Shown one piece after another: positions 44,228 through 53,314 of a stretch of 64,000 nt of DNA (its first letter is position 1; each line of letters begins with the position of its first letter). The position numbers and the translations under genes are program-made. Below the pieces are notes generated by a model, which saw only the letters and a list, made by a program, of their open reading frames with translations, searched no databases and was not told the origin of the DNA. Location of the stretch: the NCBI GenBank assembly GCA_947499125.1, contig CANMMP010000003.1:186001-250000 (forward strand), in the 5' to 3' direction. This DNA comes from an uncultured Pontibacter sp. Lineage in GTDB: Bacteria > Bacteroidota > Bacteroidia > Cytophagales > Hymenobacteraceae.

Positions 44228-44914
44228 ATGCTACACGACCTGCTGGCTTTATTTTTTCCGGAGAGCTGTTTTGCCTGTAATGCTGCCTTAGCGCGAGGGG
44301 AGCATTATATCTGTACAGAATGCAATATAAAACTGCCTTACACCGACTACCATGAGCATGGCGCTACCGAACTTAACCCATTGCAGCGCAGGTTTTGGGG
44401 GCGGGTGCCAGTGCGTTTTGCCTTTGCCTACCTGCACTTTGGCTCCAAAGGCCGTGTGCAAAGGCTACTACATCAATTAAAGTATAAAGGTATAAAAGAC
44501 CTTGGCGAGCATTTGGGGGTGCGCTATGGTAGTTTACTACAAGATTACCATTACCACGAGCAGTTCGACCTGGTTATACCTGTGCCGCTTCACAAACAAA
44601 AATTAAGAAAACGTGGCTACAACCAATCAGCGTTTTTTGCCAAAGGCCTCGGGAAGGCTATGGATGTACCGGTTAACAATGCTGCCCTGCAACGAACTAT
44701 AAACACAGGCACCCAGACAAACAAAAACCGTTTAAGCCGCTGGCAGAACGTAGAGCAGGTTTTTATAGTTAGTAAACCGGACCAGGTTATAGGTAAGCGT
44801 GTGCTTTTAGTAGATGATGTGTTGACGACCGGGGCTACTTTAGAAGCCTGTGCTGCTGCTTTGCTTAGTGCCGGTGCCACTGAAGTAAGTATAGCAACTA
44901 TAGCTGCCGCTTAA
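44228..44914 (+). CDS. comF: ComF family phosphoribosyltransferase-like protein
   Basis: 228 residues. An N-terminal zinc-finger-like Cys set (Cys14, Cys17, Cys29, Cys32 in CFACNAALARGEHYICTEC) precedes a phosphoribosyltransferase domain with HLGVRYGS, VIPVPLHKQKLRKRGYNQSA and the PRPP-binding VLLVDDVLTTGATLEA (about 193-208). ComF supports natural transformation in some bacteria, but many homologues are uncharacterised, so competence is not implied here. The only plus-strand gene in a minus-strand stretch. Confidence 0.9.
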   Translation: MLHDLLALFFPESCFACNAALARGEHYICTECNIKLPYTDYHEHGATELNPLQRRFWGRVPVRFAFAYLHFGSKGRVQRLLHQLKYKGIKDLGEHLGVRYGSLLQDYHYHEQFDLVIPVPLHKQKLRKRGYNQSAFFAKGLGKAMDVPVNNAALQRTINTGTQTNKNRLSRWQNVEQVFIVSKPDQVIGKRVLLVDDVLTTGATLEACAAALLSAGATEVSIATIAAA

Positions 44915-44925
44915 ACTATAATTAT

Positions 44926-44996
44926 GACAAAGGACTTGATGACAATGGACAAAAGACCGTAAATCTTATGTCACATAGTCTCTTTCTTGATTGTCT
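44926..44996. repeat. Dispersed intergenic repeat, copy 2 (GACAAAGGAC type)
   Basis: Contains GACAAAGGAC, a GACAATGGAC variant, TCTTATGTCA and TTGTCT in the same order as copy 1 at 43304-43376. Both lie in intergenic gaps. Confidence 0.6.
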
Positions 44997-44999
44997 TAA

Positions 45000-45479
45000 C
45001 TATAGTTCTGTTTGTTTGCGGTGCGTATCCGATAAGCTTGGTTCGGCGTATTCTATCTGGCCTTCAGCCTCCAGTTTCTCCAGCTCGGTTTTTACCTCCT
45101 TATAGTTTACATCATCGGGCACATCCAGTACAAAAAACTCGTCATTCACTTTTTCTGATACACAACGCATCTGGCTGAATATCTCCTGAACTTTCTCTGT
45201 AGGCATGCTATCATCCTGCATAACAACCTGTATAGTAGAATGCCCCGAGTAGCTGACTGTTTTCTGGTAAACCAGCTGTTTAGTTTCCGGGTCGATGTCG
45301 GCAAAAACAATATCGTTGCTGGATATAAGCGAAGTATAAAAAGGAATGCTATCGATCTGGTAGAGCCTGTTTTCTCTGTCGAGTACAAATGCCCACAGGC
45401 TTTCCTCTATCTCCTGCTCAAACAGGTCGCTGAAACTTTTAACTATAACCTGTACGTGTTCGTGTGTTTCTGATGCCAT
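45000..45479 (-). CDS. DUF4265 family protein
   Basis: 159 residues, soluble, acidic. The pattern ESLWAFVLDRENRLYQIDSIPFYTSLISSNDIVFADIDP and the later SGHSTIQVVMQDD match DUF4265. No signal peptide; the function is unknown. It lies 67 bp upstream of nothing on its own strand and the gldJ terminator sits between it and gldJ, so it is monocistronic. Confidence 0.72.
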   Translation of the reverse strand: MASETHEHVQVIVKSFSDLFEQEIEESLWAFVLDRENRLYQIDSIPFYTSLISSNDIVFADIDPETKQLVYQKTVSYSGHSTIQVVMQDDSMPTEKVQEIFSQMRCVSEKVNDEFFVLDVPDDVNYKEVKTELEKLEAEGQIEYAEPSLSDTHRKQTEL

Positions 45480-45493
45480 ATAAGTATAAAAGT

Positions 45494-45523
45494 AAAAGCC
45501 CGGATGTTGGTCCGGGCTTTAAA
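45494..45523 (-). terminator. Terminator of gldJ
   Basis: AAAGCCCGGA pairs with TCCGGGCTTT around a 6-nt loop; a short T run follows on the minus strand. It sits 24 bp beyond the gldJ stop at 45547. Confidence 0.85.
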
Positions 45524-45546
45524 CTATAATATAGAAACGGTTTCTG

Positions 45547-46782
45547 TTAGTGGTTTGAACCAGCGTTGATCATTGCGCAACGGAAACCGATTGTTGCTGT
45601 AGATGAATCCTGTGTCATGAAGCGACGTGTACCTGGAGATAACCAGTAAGCTACGTCTTTCCAAGAACCGCCTTTATAAACGCGAACTTCGTCGTTAATA
45701 AGCGAGTGGAAGTCTTTTACATCAGTATTAGCATAATCGTCTTTCGGGTCAAGCGAGCCATCTCTACGGAAAGGGTTAAGATCTTCCACGTCGTTGTAAG
45801 ATAGCGGACGGTAAACGTCCTGTACCCACTCGTTTACGTTACCAGCCATGTTATATAAACCGAAGTCGTTTGGCGGGTAAGCATAAATATAGTCCGTGAT
45901 CATGGCACCATCGTTCAGGGCACCGGCAATACCGGCGTAGTCACCACGGCCACGCTTAAAGTTAGCCATAAACTTACCCATTTGCTTACCATACGGGTTA
46001 CGAACCTGATGGCCATCCCACGGATACATTCTTCTGTGGTTCTGGTTTTCGTCTTCAGAGTATTGCGTACCGATCATGGCCTGAGCTGCATATTCCCACT
46101 CCGCTTCTGTTGGGAGGCGATAGTTTGGCAATACATAACCTGACTCGATCGATGGTTTAGAATCTTCAGTTGTTTCTTCTCCGCCACCACGGCCGAATAA
46201 GCCTCTTCTGCCACCGCCACCGGTAGCTTCTTTAGCAAGGTTTTCGTTAACCTTGGCTGTACGCCAGATGGCATAGTTGTTAGCCTGTAACCAGCTTACA
46301 CCCACCACCGGGAAAAAGCGGAAACCTGGGTAACGAAGATAATACGTTACATAAGGGTCGTTGAAAGACAGCTGACGAGCCCACACCGCAGTATCAGGCA
46401 GTGCAGCTGCGTATACTTCCGGCACCGAATCCTGCTTAATGTAGTGCAGGTACTCCAGCCAGTGGATGTTAGCTACTTCAGTTTCGTCCATGTAAAAAGA
46501 AGCAACAGTTACCGTACGCTCGATATTATCGCGCGTCATGGCAACATCTTCTTCCATAGAACCCAGCACAGTACGTCCACCTTCAATAAAGATAAGGCCC
46601 GGACCACCCTGAATATCAGCGTAATCGGCCACATCAAAGGCTTCTTCGTCTTCGCCGTATTCTATACCTGTGGCAGAGCTGTAGTCACCTGGATCAGTGC
46701 TGGTAGGCTGGCCTCCTCTATTGCAGGCAGTGAGAAGCAAGCCTCCCATAACCATAGCCGATAAATACTTAGCAAGTTTCAT
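45547..46782 (-). CDS. gldJ: Gliding/type IX secretion lipoprotein GldJ-like (SUMF1 fold)
   Basis: 411 residues. A lipoprotein signal (LLLTAC, lipid-modified Cys20) is followed by an FGE-sulfatase (SUMF1/EgtB-like) domain: GGPGLIFIEGGRTVLG, FYMDETEVANIHWLEYLHYI, ALPDTAVWARQLSFND, YRLPTEAEWEYAA, YNMAGNVNEWVQDVY and RVYKGGSWKDVAYW. The ATGIEYGEDEEAF start, the DETEV-N--YLEYL segment and the ALPDT-VW--L--ND segment match GldJ, which stabilises the T9SS motor in gliding Bacteroidota. Here the formylglycine-generating catalytic role is probably lost. A glycine/glutamate-rich insertion (about 190-205) is odd. It follows porP/sprF on the same strand. Confidence 0.85.
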   Translation of the reverse strand: MKLAKYLSAMVMGGLLLTACNRGGQPTSTDPGDYSSATGIEYGEDEEAFDVADYADIQGGPGLIFIEGGRTVLGSMEEDVAMTRDNIERTVTVASFYMDETEVANIHWLEYLHYIKQDSVPEVYAAALPDTAVWARQLSFNDPYVTYYLRYPGFRFFPVVGVSWLQANNYAIWRTAKVNENLAKEATGGGGRRGLFGRGGGEETTEDSKPSIESGYVLPNYRLPTEAEWEYAAQAMIGTQYSEDENQNHRRMYPWDGHQVRNPYGKQMGKFMANFKRGRGDYAGIAGALNDGAMITDYIYAYPPNDFGLYNMAGNVNEWVQDVYRPLSYNDVEDLNPFRRDGSLDPKDDYANTDVKDFHSLINDEVRVYKGGSWKDVAYWLSPGTRRFMTQDSSTATIGFRCAMINAGSNH

Positions 46783-46847
46783 AAAAAATAGTACCCAATT
46801 AAGATAAGGTTCTTGTAACGTAGTTTAATGTGCAATTATAATTAAAA

Positions 46848-47861
46848 TTAGATTTCCGGACAAGCAATAGGCCGGCTAATTTTTGTGTGTAAGCGGCTTC
46901 GAAACACTTTTTGAGGTAAAACGCGTTCAAAAATAACTGAAATTTCTGTAGCACCACCTAATTGGCGCGTAGATTCGCTTATTCCGATATCGTGGCTGAA
47001 GCCTACTTTTACCTGATTTAGCTTTAATCCTGCTACTACGGCAAGTGCTTGTTCCTGGTTTAAATCGCCGGTTACAGCTATACTTTTATATATAAGACCT
47101 AACGAAGCAGGCGCGTAATTAGTGTATAAACCTACATCAAGGTTACTAAAATTTTCCTGATACCGGATAGTTGCTACCGGGCTTATACTTATTTCGGAGG
47201 GGCTGCTGCCCGCCTGCGAACTGCTAACGTAAAATTTATAGCCCAGGTTAGCTGTAAAGTGCATCGGTATATCAGTTTTTTCATGAAAGCCGTAAGCAGG
47301 TTTGTTAAGGTTTGCTGCTGTTATGCTTAGCCATGCCTGGTTTGTATATAGCAGTGCTCCACTTGTAAAACTAACATAGTGTGTTGGCTCAAAGGTGTTT
47401 ATTTCGGCCGATGTTAGGGCTACCTGCCCGTTGTCTGATAACTGGTCGCCGAACACCAGGTTGCTATAGTTTATACTTAGTGCGCCAATCGTAGCCTGCA
47501 TACCTGCTGATAAGGAAATACCGTTAGTAAGAGGGGTATGATACGCATAGCCTGCAGTGGCAGCCAGTTTTTGTAATCCGCCTATACCGGCCCGGTCTTG
47601 CTGCAGCTGTAAACTTATTGCACTTTTTGTATTTGGAAGTGATAGATCGGCAGCAATCTGGTTCGCATTGAAGGCAGCCTGTAAAGCCGGCCATTGCGTT
47701 CGATGGCTTATACTTACGCTCCAATCGTGGTTAAGGCCAGCAAAAGCGGGGTTCAGGAATAGCCGGTTAGCATACTGTTGCGAGAAGTGTACGTTCTGGG
47801 CGGTGGCGCTTAAACACCACATACTTAAAACAATACACAACAGCTTATATTTTAGTAGCAT
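46848..47861 (-). CDS. PorP/SprF-type type IX secretion outer-membrane protein
   Basis: 337 residues from the ATG at 47861, which places a signal peptide at the very start (MLLKYKLLCIVLSMWCLSATAQ); the longer frame adds ten residues. The family start NVHFSQQYANRLFLNPAFAGLNHDWSVSISHRTQWPAL is typical, and the rest is a beta-barrel with short strands. PorP/SprF proteins anchor or attach cell-surface adhesins and T9SS substrates. It is 65 bp upstream of gldJ, so these T9SS genes are probably linked in function and likely in one transcript. Confidence 0.87.
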   Translation of the reverse strand: MLLKYKLLCIVLSMWCLSATAQNVHFSQQYANRLFLNPAFAGLNHDWSVSISHRTQWPALQAAFNANQIAADLSLPNTKSAISLQLQQDRAGIGGLQKLAATAGYAYHTPLTNGISLSAGMQATIGALSINYSNLVFGDQLSDNGQVALTSAEINTFEPTHYVSFTSGALLYTNQAWLSITAANLNKPAYGFHEKTDIPMHFTANLGYKFYVSSSQAGSSPSEISISPVATIRYQENFSNLDVGLYTNYAPASLGLIYKSIAVTGDLNQEQALAVVAGLKLNQVKVGFSHDIGISESTRQLGGATEISVIFERVLPQKVFRSRLHTKISRPIACPEI

Positions 47862-47992
47862 ACTAACAGGAAGGTGGCAGTTTAAAATCAAAAATTAAAA
47901 ATTACTATACTTTGCCTTTATACTTTTGTATAGTTTTGGCTAAACTTTTGCATAAGATACTCTAATAATAAACTACCCTTTATCTAAACTAT

Positions 47993-50900
47993 ATGAAAAA
48001 AGTAGTAATAGGCTTTTTTATTTTCCTGGCGGTGCTGCTGGCAGTGGCTGCCCTGGTGCCTGTTTTGTTCAAAGATAAAATCAAACAGACCCTCGACAAA
48101 GAGATCGCCAAGAATATTAATGCCAATGTAATTTACCAGACCGACGATGTAAGCCTGTCCTTGTTCCGCGATTTCCCGAACGTGTCGTTGGGTGTAGAGA
48201 ACCTGGCTATAGTTGGTATAGACTCGTTTGCAACCGATACGCTGGCACAGATCCCTTCTTTCAGAATGGGCCTTGACCTGATGAGTGTAATTTCCGGCGA
48301 TGAGCTCGAGATAAATTCGGTTACCCTGGAAGAGCCAACCATACGCCTGGTTGTATTAAAAAGCGGAAAAGCTAACTGGGATATTATGAAACCAGACACA
48401 GCTGCCGTAACTCCTGCCGATACTGTAGCCAGCGACTTCGCTATAGCTATAAAGAAATGGGATGTAAACAACGGAACACTATTCTATGATGATCTGAGCA
48501 TTCCTTTTGGTATGGCAGCCTATAACGTAGACCACACCGGCTCCGGCGATTTTGCCAAAGATATATTTGATATGGAATCCAAAACCACATCAGACCGCTT
48601 TACCATGACCTATGATGGTGTAAACTACATCGAGAATGGCAAGCTGGATGCGGATGTAACTATGGCCATGGATCTGAACAAATACCTTTATACTTTCAAG
48701 GACAACAACATCAGGCTAAACGAACTGCCCTTTACGTTTGCCGGAACTATACTTATGCCTGATGAGGCCATGGATTTCGATCTGACCTTTAAAGCTACTG
48801 AAACTGATTTCAGGAATGTGCTCTCGGTAGTGCCTGGCATGTATACCGAGCAGTTCAAAGATATTAAGACGGAAGGTAAACTTAGCTTCGACGGATATTT
48901 TAAAGGCCGCATGATCGATACCCTGATGCCTGGTTTTGGTACAGAACTGAAGATCATTAACGGTTACTTTAAATACCCTGACCTGCCGCAGGCTGCCAGC
49001 AACATTAATGTAGATATGCGCATCGATAATGAAGATGGCAACCCGAACAACACAACTATAAATGTACGCCAACTGCACCTGGACCTGGGCAAAAACCCTG
49101 TTGATGCGAAAGTATTGGTAGAAGGCCTGGAGCCGATGAAGGTTGATGGTAATGTAAAAGCAAGTATAGACCTGGCTGAAATAACCAAGGTTTTCCCGAT
49201 AGAAGGTATGGCGCTGCGTGGTTTGCTTAAAGTTGATGCTGATGCCAAAGGGACCTACTCTGAAACAAGTATGCCTGTTGTAGATGCCGATATGCGCCTA
49301 ACGAATGGATATATAAAGTCTAAGGACTTCCCGGCTCCTATCGAGAACCTGAACATGGTTGCCAACATCCTGAACAAAACAGGTAACACCGACGATACCC
49401 GCATTAATGTAGAGAACTTTAACATGACCCTGGATGGCGAACCGCTATCAGGTCGTGCACTGATCGCAGGTATAGATAAGCCGGCTTTCGACTTCGATAT
49501 TAAAGGTATACTTGACCTGACCAAACTGACAAAGATCTTCCCGCAGGAAGGCATGACGGTTTCAGGAAGAATTAATGCCAACGTAGCGGCTAAAGGCAAG
49601 CTGAGCGATGTGGAAGCTGAGAAGTATAACAACATCTCGGCAAACGGTACGATGGATATTAGCAACCTGAACTTTGTAAGCACCGACCTGCCGCAAGGTA
49701 TCAAGATAAATAAAGCGAATGCCGTATTTAATAACGAGCGCATCGACCTGAAAAATATGAGCGGTTACCTTGGTAAAAGCGATATTCAGGCAAGCGGCAG
49801 CATTTCGAACTACCTGGGCTATGCCCTGGCCGATAACCAGAATTTAAAAGGCAATTTTAACCTGAGCTCAAATAACTTTAACGTGAACGAGTGGATGGTA
49901 GAAGAAACCGGTGAACCGGTTGCCAACCCAGAAGCAGAAGGTGTAGTGGAAATACCGGCTAACCTCGACATTACACTTAATGTGAACGCCAAAAACGTAC
50001 TTTACGATAACCTGAAATTAAGTAATGTGGATGGCCGCGTGCTGGTTAAGGATAAGATAGCGAAACTGGACAAAGTGACTTTTAACACACTGGGCGCTAC
50101 GTTTACTACAAATGGCAGCTATAACACGCAAAACCTGCAGAAACCGCTGTTCGATATGGCCCTGGATATTAAAAACCTGAATTTCCGGGATGCTTTTAAT
50201 GCCTTTAATACTATAAAAGTAATGGCTCCTATTGCCGGCATGCTGGAAGGTAACTTTAACACGAACTTTAACTTTGCCGGTGAAATGGCATCCGATATGA
50301 CCCCGGTATTTAAAACGCTGGACGGCTCGGGTGTGATACAGGTATTGAAAGCCGCAGTGCGTAATGTTAAAATTGTAGAGAAGATCAGTAGCCTGACACG
50401 CATTGAGGAATTGAAGAACTTTATAGTTGAGAATAAGCAGATAAAGGCCCAGATAATAGATGGCAGCCTGGTAATACAACCGTTTGATATAAAAGTGGGC
50501 GATATGCAGATGACAGTTGGCGGAAGCAATAACGTGGATGGCCAGATAGATTATGTAACTGCCCTGAATGTGCCGACAGGAAAAGTAGGCCAGGAAATAA
50601 ATTCACGGTTGGCAGGTATGATCGGTGGAAGCCAGTTAAAAGCTGCTGACCGCGTTACCCTGAACCTGAACATAGGCGGAACTATAACTGACCCGCGCGT
50701 AAGCCTTGCCGGTGGAAGTGTAAAAGATCAGGCTACTAACCTGGTGAAGGATGCGGTGCAGAACAAACTGGACGATGCAAAACTGAAACTGGACCAGCGT
50801 AAAACACAGGCGCAGGATAGTATAAAGAATGAGCTGAACCGCCGTAAGCTGGAAGCTGAACAGAAGGCTCGTGAAGAGTTGGAGAAGAAACGCAAAGAAG

Positions 50901-51010
50901 CGGAGCTTAATATAAAGAAACAGGCGACCGATAAGATCTCAGATTTCCTGAAACCGAAAACAAAGCCGGTGCAAACTCCTCCTGACACTACAAAATCTGG
51001 TACAAAATAA
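47993..51010 (+). CDS. AsmA-like envelope protein
   Basis: 1,005 residues. One N-terminal membrane helix (about 5-27) anchors a long periplasmic region. Repeated AsmA-type beta units are visible (NLAIVGIDSFATDTLAQIPSFRMGLDLMSVI, LSNVDGRVLVKDKIAKLDKVTFNTLGATFTTNGSY, LAGGSVKDQATNLVKDAV), and the C-terminus is a Lys-rich helix (about 940-1005) ending in a long basic tail. AsmA proteins form bridge-like lipid-transport scaffolds between membranes; substrate specificity is unknown. It is divergent from porP/sprF (132 bp apart), with TAGTTTTG as a weak -7-like box near 47932. Confidence 0.85.
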   Translation: MKKVVIGFFIFLAVLLAVAALVPVLFKDKIKQTLDKEIAKNINANVIYQTDDVSLSLFRDFPNVSLGVENLAIVGIDSFATDTLAQIPSFRMGLDLMSVISGDELEINSVTLEEPTIRLVVLKSGKANWDIMKPDTAAVTPADTVASDFAIAIKKWDVNNGTLFYDDLSIPFGMAAYNVDHTGSGDFAKDIFDMESKTTSDRFTMTYDGVNYIENGKLDADVTMAMDLNKYLYTFKDNNIRLNELPFTFAGTILMPDEAMDFDLTFKATETDFRNVLSVVPGMYTEQFKDIKTEGKLSFDGYFKGRMIDTLMPGFGTELKIINGYFKYPDLPQAASNINVDMRIDNEDGNPNNTTINVRQLHLDLGKNPVDAKVLVEGLEPMKVDGNVKASIDLAEITKVFPIEGMALRGLLKVDADAKGTYSETSMPVVDADMRLTNGYIKSKDFPAPIENLNMVANILNKTGNTDDTRINVENFNMTLDGEPLSGRALIAGIDKPAFDFDIKGILDLTKLTKIFPQEGMTVSGRINANVAAKGKLSDVEAEKYNNISANGTMDISNLNFVSTDLPQGIKINKANAVFNNERIDLKNMSGYLGKSDIQASGSISNYLGYALADNQNLKGNFNLSSNNFNVNEWMVEETGEPVANPEAEGVVEIPANLDITLNVNAKNVLYDNLKLSNVDGRVLVKDKIAKLDKVTFNTLGATFTTNGSYNTQNLQKPLFDMALDIKNLNFRDAFNAFNTIKVMAPIAGMLEGNFNTNFNFAGEMASDMTPVFKTLDGSGVIQVLKAAVRNVKIVEKISSLTRIEELKNFIVENKQIKAQIIDGSLVIQPFDIKVGDMQMTVGGSNNVDGQIDYVTALNVPTGKVGQEINSRLAGMIGGSQLKAADRVTLNLNIGGTITDPRVSLAGGSVKDQATNLVKDAVQNKLDDAKLKLDQRKTQAQDSIKNELNRRKLEAEQKAREELEKKRKEAELNIKKQATDKISDFLKPKTKPVQTPPDTTKSGTK

Positions 51011-51054
51011 TGCAATTTATAGTAGTACAGTAATATAGAATTGTTGTATTTAAA

Positions 51055-51090
51055 GAAAGATGCCCAAAGTCCACACTTTGGGCATCTTTC
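51055..51090 (+). terminator. Terminator of the AsmA-like gene
   Basis: A 16-bp perfect stem (GAAAGATGCCCAAAGT with ACTTTGGGCATCTTTC) and a 4-nt loop, 45 bp after the stop. The run of Ts in the 3' arm gives a U-tail. Confidence 0.9.
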
Positions 51091-51263
51091 ATATATAGTC
51101 GTACGTAATTTCCTGCGGTTATCAGCGTTCTAACCCTACAATTGCTCACAGAGCATTTAGAATGCTACCGGCTCAACAGGTAAAAATGACATCAACTTAA
51201 AACTTCATGTTGTCTTCATCTTTACAGAAAATAGTTGAGCCATAACTTTTAAATACAATAATT

Positions 51264-52064
51264 ATGAAAAGAAAACTGATCATCCCTTTCCTGCTAAGCG
51301 GCCTTGTATGGTTTAGCGCTTGCGACAGTAACTCAGACGAAGGTAGTGGTACTTCACAGCTTCAGGTGCGCATGACGGATGCGCCTGGCGATTATGAAGA
51401 AGTAAATGTAGAAGTAGTATCGGTGCAGGTGCATAAAGATGATACTGACAGCGAAGAAGGCTGGGTAACACTGGATGAAATAAACCCGGGAATCTATAAC
51501 CTGCTTGACTTTGCTAACGGAAAAGACACGCTACTAGCAAGCGCCGAATTGCCGGCCGGCCGTATCTCTCAGATCAGGCTTATACTTGGCGACGAAAATA
51601 CTGTGAAGCTGAAAAGCGGAGAAGTTATCGACCTGAAAACACCAAGCGGCCAAACATCAGGTGTAAAACTACAGGTAAATGCTAACCTGGAAGCTGACGT
51701 AACTTATGTAATGCTGCTGGACTTTGACGCTGCCCGCTCGGTAGTGCCAAAAGGGAACGGTGGTTATAACTTAAAGCCGGTAATTCGTGTAATTTCGCAG
51801 GCAGTAGCAGGCGGTATCAGAGGTGTTGTAACCCCAGCAGAGTATAAGCCGGGTATCTATGTTATCTCAGCTGAAAGTGATACCTTAGGTGGCTTTGCAG
51901 ACGACAATGGTAACTTCCTGATAAAAGGTGTGCCGGCTGGTACTTATACTGTTAAATTCTATACCGAAGGCGGTCTGCACGATACTTCTGTAGAAAATGT
52001 AGAAGTAAGCCAGAACGCAATTAAAGACCTCGGAACAGTAGAATTGCCTGAACAACCAGAATAA
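51264..52064 (+). CDS. DUF4382 lipoprotein with carboxypeptidase regulatory-like tail
   Basis: 266 residues. Signal ends in a lipobox (FSAC, Cys20). Residues about 30-170 match DUF4382 (LQVRMTDAPGDYEEVNVEVVSVQVH, then NLLDFANGKDTLLASAELPAGRISQIRLIL). Residues about 180-262 are a beta-sandwich like the carboxypeptidase regulatory domain (GIRGVVTPAEYKPGIYVISAESDTLGGFADDNGNFLIKGVPAGTYTVKFY). A surface structural role is inferred. It is monocistronic, with terminators on both sides (51055 upstream gene, 52124 own). Confidence 0.85.
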   Translation: MKRKLIIPFLLSGLVWFSACDSNSDEGSGTSQLQVRMTDAPGDYEEVNVEVVSVQVHKDDTDSEEGWVTLDEINPGIYNLLDFANGKDTLLASAELPAGRISQIRLILGDENTVKLKSGEVIDLKTPSGQTSGVKLQVNANLEADVTYVMLLDFDAARSVVPKGNGGYNLKPVIRVISQAVAGGIRGVVTPAEYKPGIYVISAESDTLGGFADDNGNFLIKGVPAGTYTVKFYTEGGLHDTSVENVEVSQNAIKDLGTVELPEQPE

Positions 52065-52123
52065 ACAGTAAAGCCAGTATAGGCTATACTTTAAGATAAT
52101 TAATTTGTGAACCCCAATCATGT

Positions 52124-52155
52124 AAAAAGGAGCCCCGTCTGGAGCTCCTTTTTAT
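52124..52155 (+). terminator. Terminator of the DUF4382 gene
   Basis: AAAAAGGAGC and GCTCCTTTTT form a 10-bp stem with a GC-rich loop; the right arm ends in a run of Ts, giving a good intrinsic terminator 60 bp after the stop. Confidence 0.85.
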
Positions 52156-52199
52156 TTTATGTAATTATAGTTACTGGATAGAATCTCTTGCAAAGTTTG

Positions 52200-52353
52200 A
52201 ACCCACCCCTAACCCCTCCGAGGAGGGGAATTATGTCTTTGCATTTTAAACAAACTGTAGTTTTATAGTTGTCTTTTTGCTGGAACTATAAAACTATAGC
52301 TGATCCTTAACTTATCAAGAAATTCCCCTCCTCGGAGGGGTTAGGGGTGGGTT
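52200..52353. repeat. MITE-like element: 33-bp perfect inverted repeat
   Basis: Arms 52200-52232 and 52321-52353 are perfect reverse complements and each contains the hairpin CCCCTCCGAGGAGGGG. The 88-bp spacer is AT-rich. A third partial arm occurs at 6641-6675. It sits between convergent genes, in the gap between DUF4382 (52064) and DinB (52384). Confidence 0.85.
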
Positions 52354-52383
52354 AAACTATAGTTACTTTTTCAGCCTAGCTAC

Positions 52384-52860
52384 TTAATAAACCTGGCCCA
52401 TTAGCTCACGCACATAAGTTACGTAGTCGGTGTTGGGTGGTGTGTGGCCGTTTTTGCGCAGATCGGTGGCAACCTGGGCTCTGTGGTAAGTAGCGTGGTT
52501 AAAAGCGTGTGTCAGGATATCTAAAACGCGGGTGCTATACTCATTGCCCTGGCTGTTGGTATAGTTTATCAGGCGGTTAAATTCAGCTTCATCGGCATTA
52601 GTTACCAGTTCAGCTATTTTATAAGATGCCGATTGATGCAGTTCTTTAAGCTGCTCCAGGTTATGCTCTTGCCATACTTTTACCGGGCTGGTTGTGCCTG
52701 TTATGCGTGCTATCCAGATGGCCTGCGCATTTAAGGCGTGGCTCATTAAGCGGGCAGCATTGTTTGGTACGGCTGGCAGGCTACTAAATACTTCCAGCAT
52801 CGTTTGGTTTGCCCAGATATTATATTCTGATAGGTTCTTTAAAACGTCGTTTCCGGTCAT
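52384..52860 (-). CDS. DinB family protein
   Basis: 158 residues, four-helix bundle with the three metal-binding histidines of DinB/YfiT-type enzymes: HALNAQAIWIARI (His in about 45-47), HAFNHATYHRAQV (two His about 125-133). Such proteins are metal-dependent and often DNA-damage or stress-induced, with varied activities. It starts 4 bp after the DUF6970-like gene ends, so it is the last gene of the minus-strand cluster that runs back to msrB (55146). Confidence 0.85.
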   Translation of the reverse strand: MTGNDVLKNLSEYNIWANQTMLEVFSSLPAVPNNAARLMSHALNAQAIWIARITGTTSPVKVWQEHNLEQLKELHQSASYKIAELVTNADEAEFNRLINYTNSQGNEYSTRVLDILTHAFNHATYHRAQVATDLRKNGHTPPNTDYVTYVRELMGQVY

Positions 52861-52864
52861 AGTA

Positions 52865-53236
52865 TTAATTCTCTCGTGTATCTTCCCAAATTATAGTTTC
52901 GTTCTGACGCTTCTCAAAAAAGTCGGGGCAACGGCCATCTCCTCTACCTGTTATACCGCCATCGGGCTGGCAAAGCTGGTTACCATCCTTATCAAATAAT
53001 ATGCTTGGGATGTCGCAGCACCGGCCTGTCAGGTAATAAACTTCCTGGTTGTTGTATGTATACCGGTATATTTTGGCAGGCGGATTGGCTGGCGCTTCCT
53101 GCTTTAGCTCCTGAATAAGTGATGTAAGCCACTGTGGCTGGTCGTTGTTTTTATTGCTGACAACCTCAGTTGGTTTGCATGTAATAGTCAGGTAAAAAAG
53201 GCTGGCTATAAGCAGGTAGTTCAAAGCTGTTTGCAT
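52865..53236 (-). CDS. Secreted DUF6970-like Cys-rich protein
   Basis: 123 residues from the ATG at 53236 (a TTG two codons upstream is also possible). The signal segment MQTALNYLLIASLFYLTITC ends in a Cys that could be a lipobox. The core IYRYTYNNQEVYYLTGRCCDIPSILFDKDGNQLCQPDGGITGRGDGRCPDFF matches the DUF6970 pattern, with conserved Cys residues and the DGGITGRGDG motif. Function unknown. It is 73 bp downstream of dgkA and 4 bp from DinB. Confidence 0.65.
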   Translation of the reverse strand: MQTALNYLLIASLFYLTITCKPTEVVSNKNNDQPQWLTSLIQELKQEAPANPPAKIYRYTYNNQEVYYLTGRCCDIPSILFDKDGNQLCQPDGGITGRGDGRCPDFFEKRQNETIIWEDTREN

Positions 53237-53314
53237 ATCCAATTTTTTAAAGCGGGTGCAAAGGTATATAATTTAACACTGACTTATGATATACGGCGAA
53301 AGTATAGCGGACTA

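Noticed and set aside
44228..44914. comF as proof of natural competence
   Set aside because: ComF-like proteins are widespread in non-competent bacteria, and no other competence gene is visible.
43304..44996. CRISPR-like repeats
   Set aside because: Only two short, imperfect copies occur 1.6 kb apart with genes between. There is no regular spacing and there are no cas genes.
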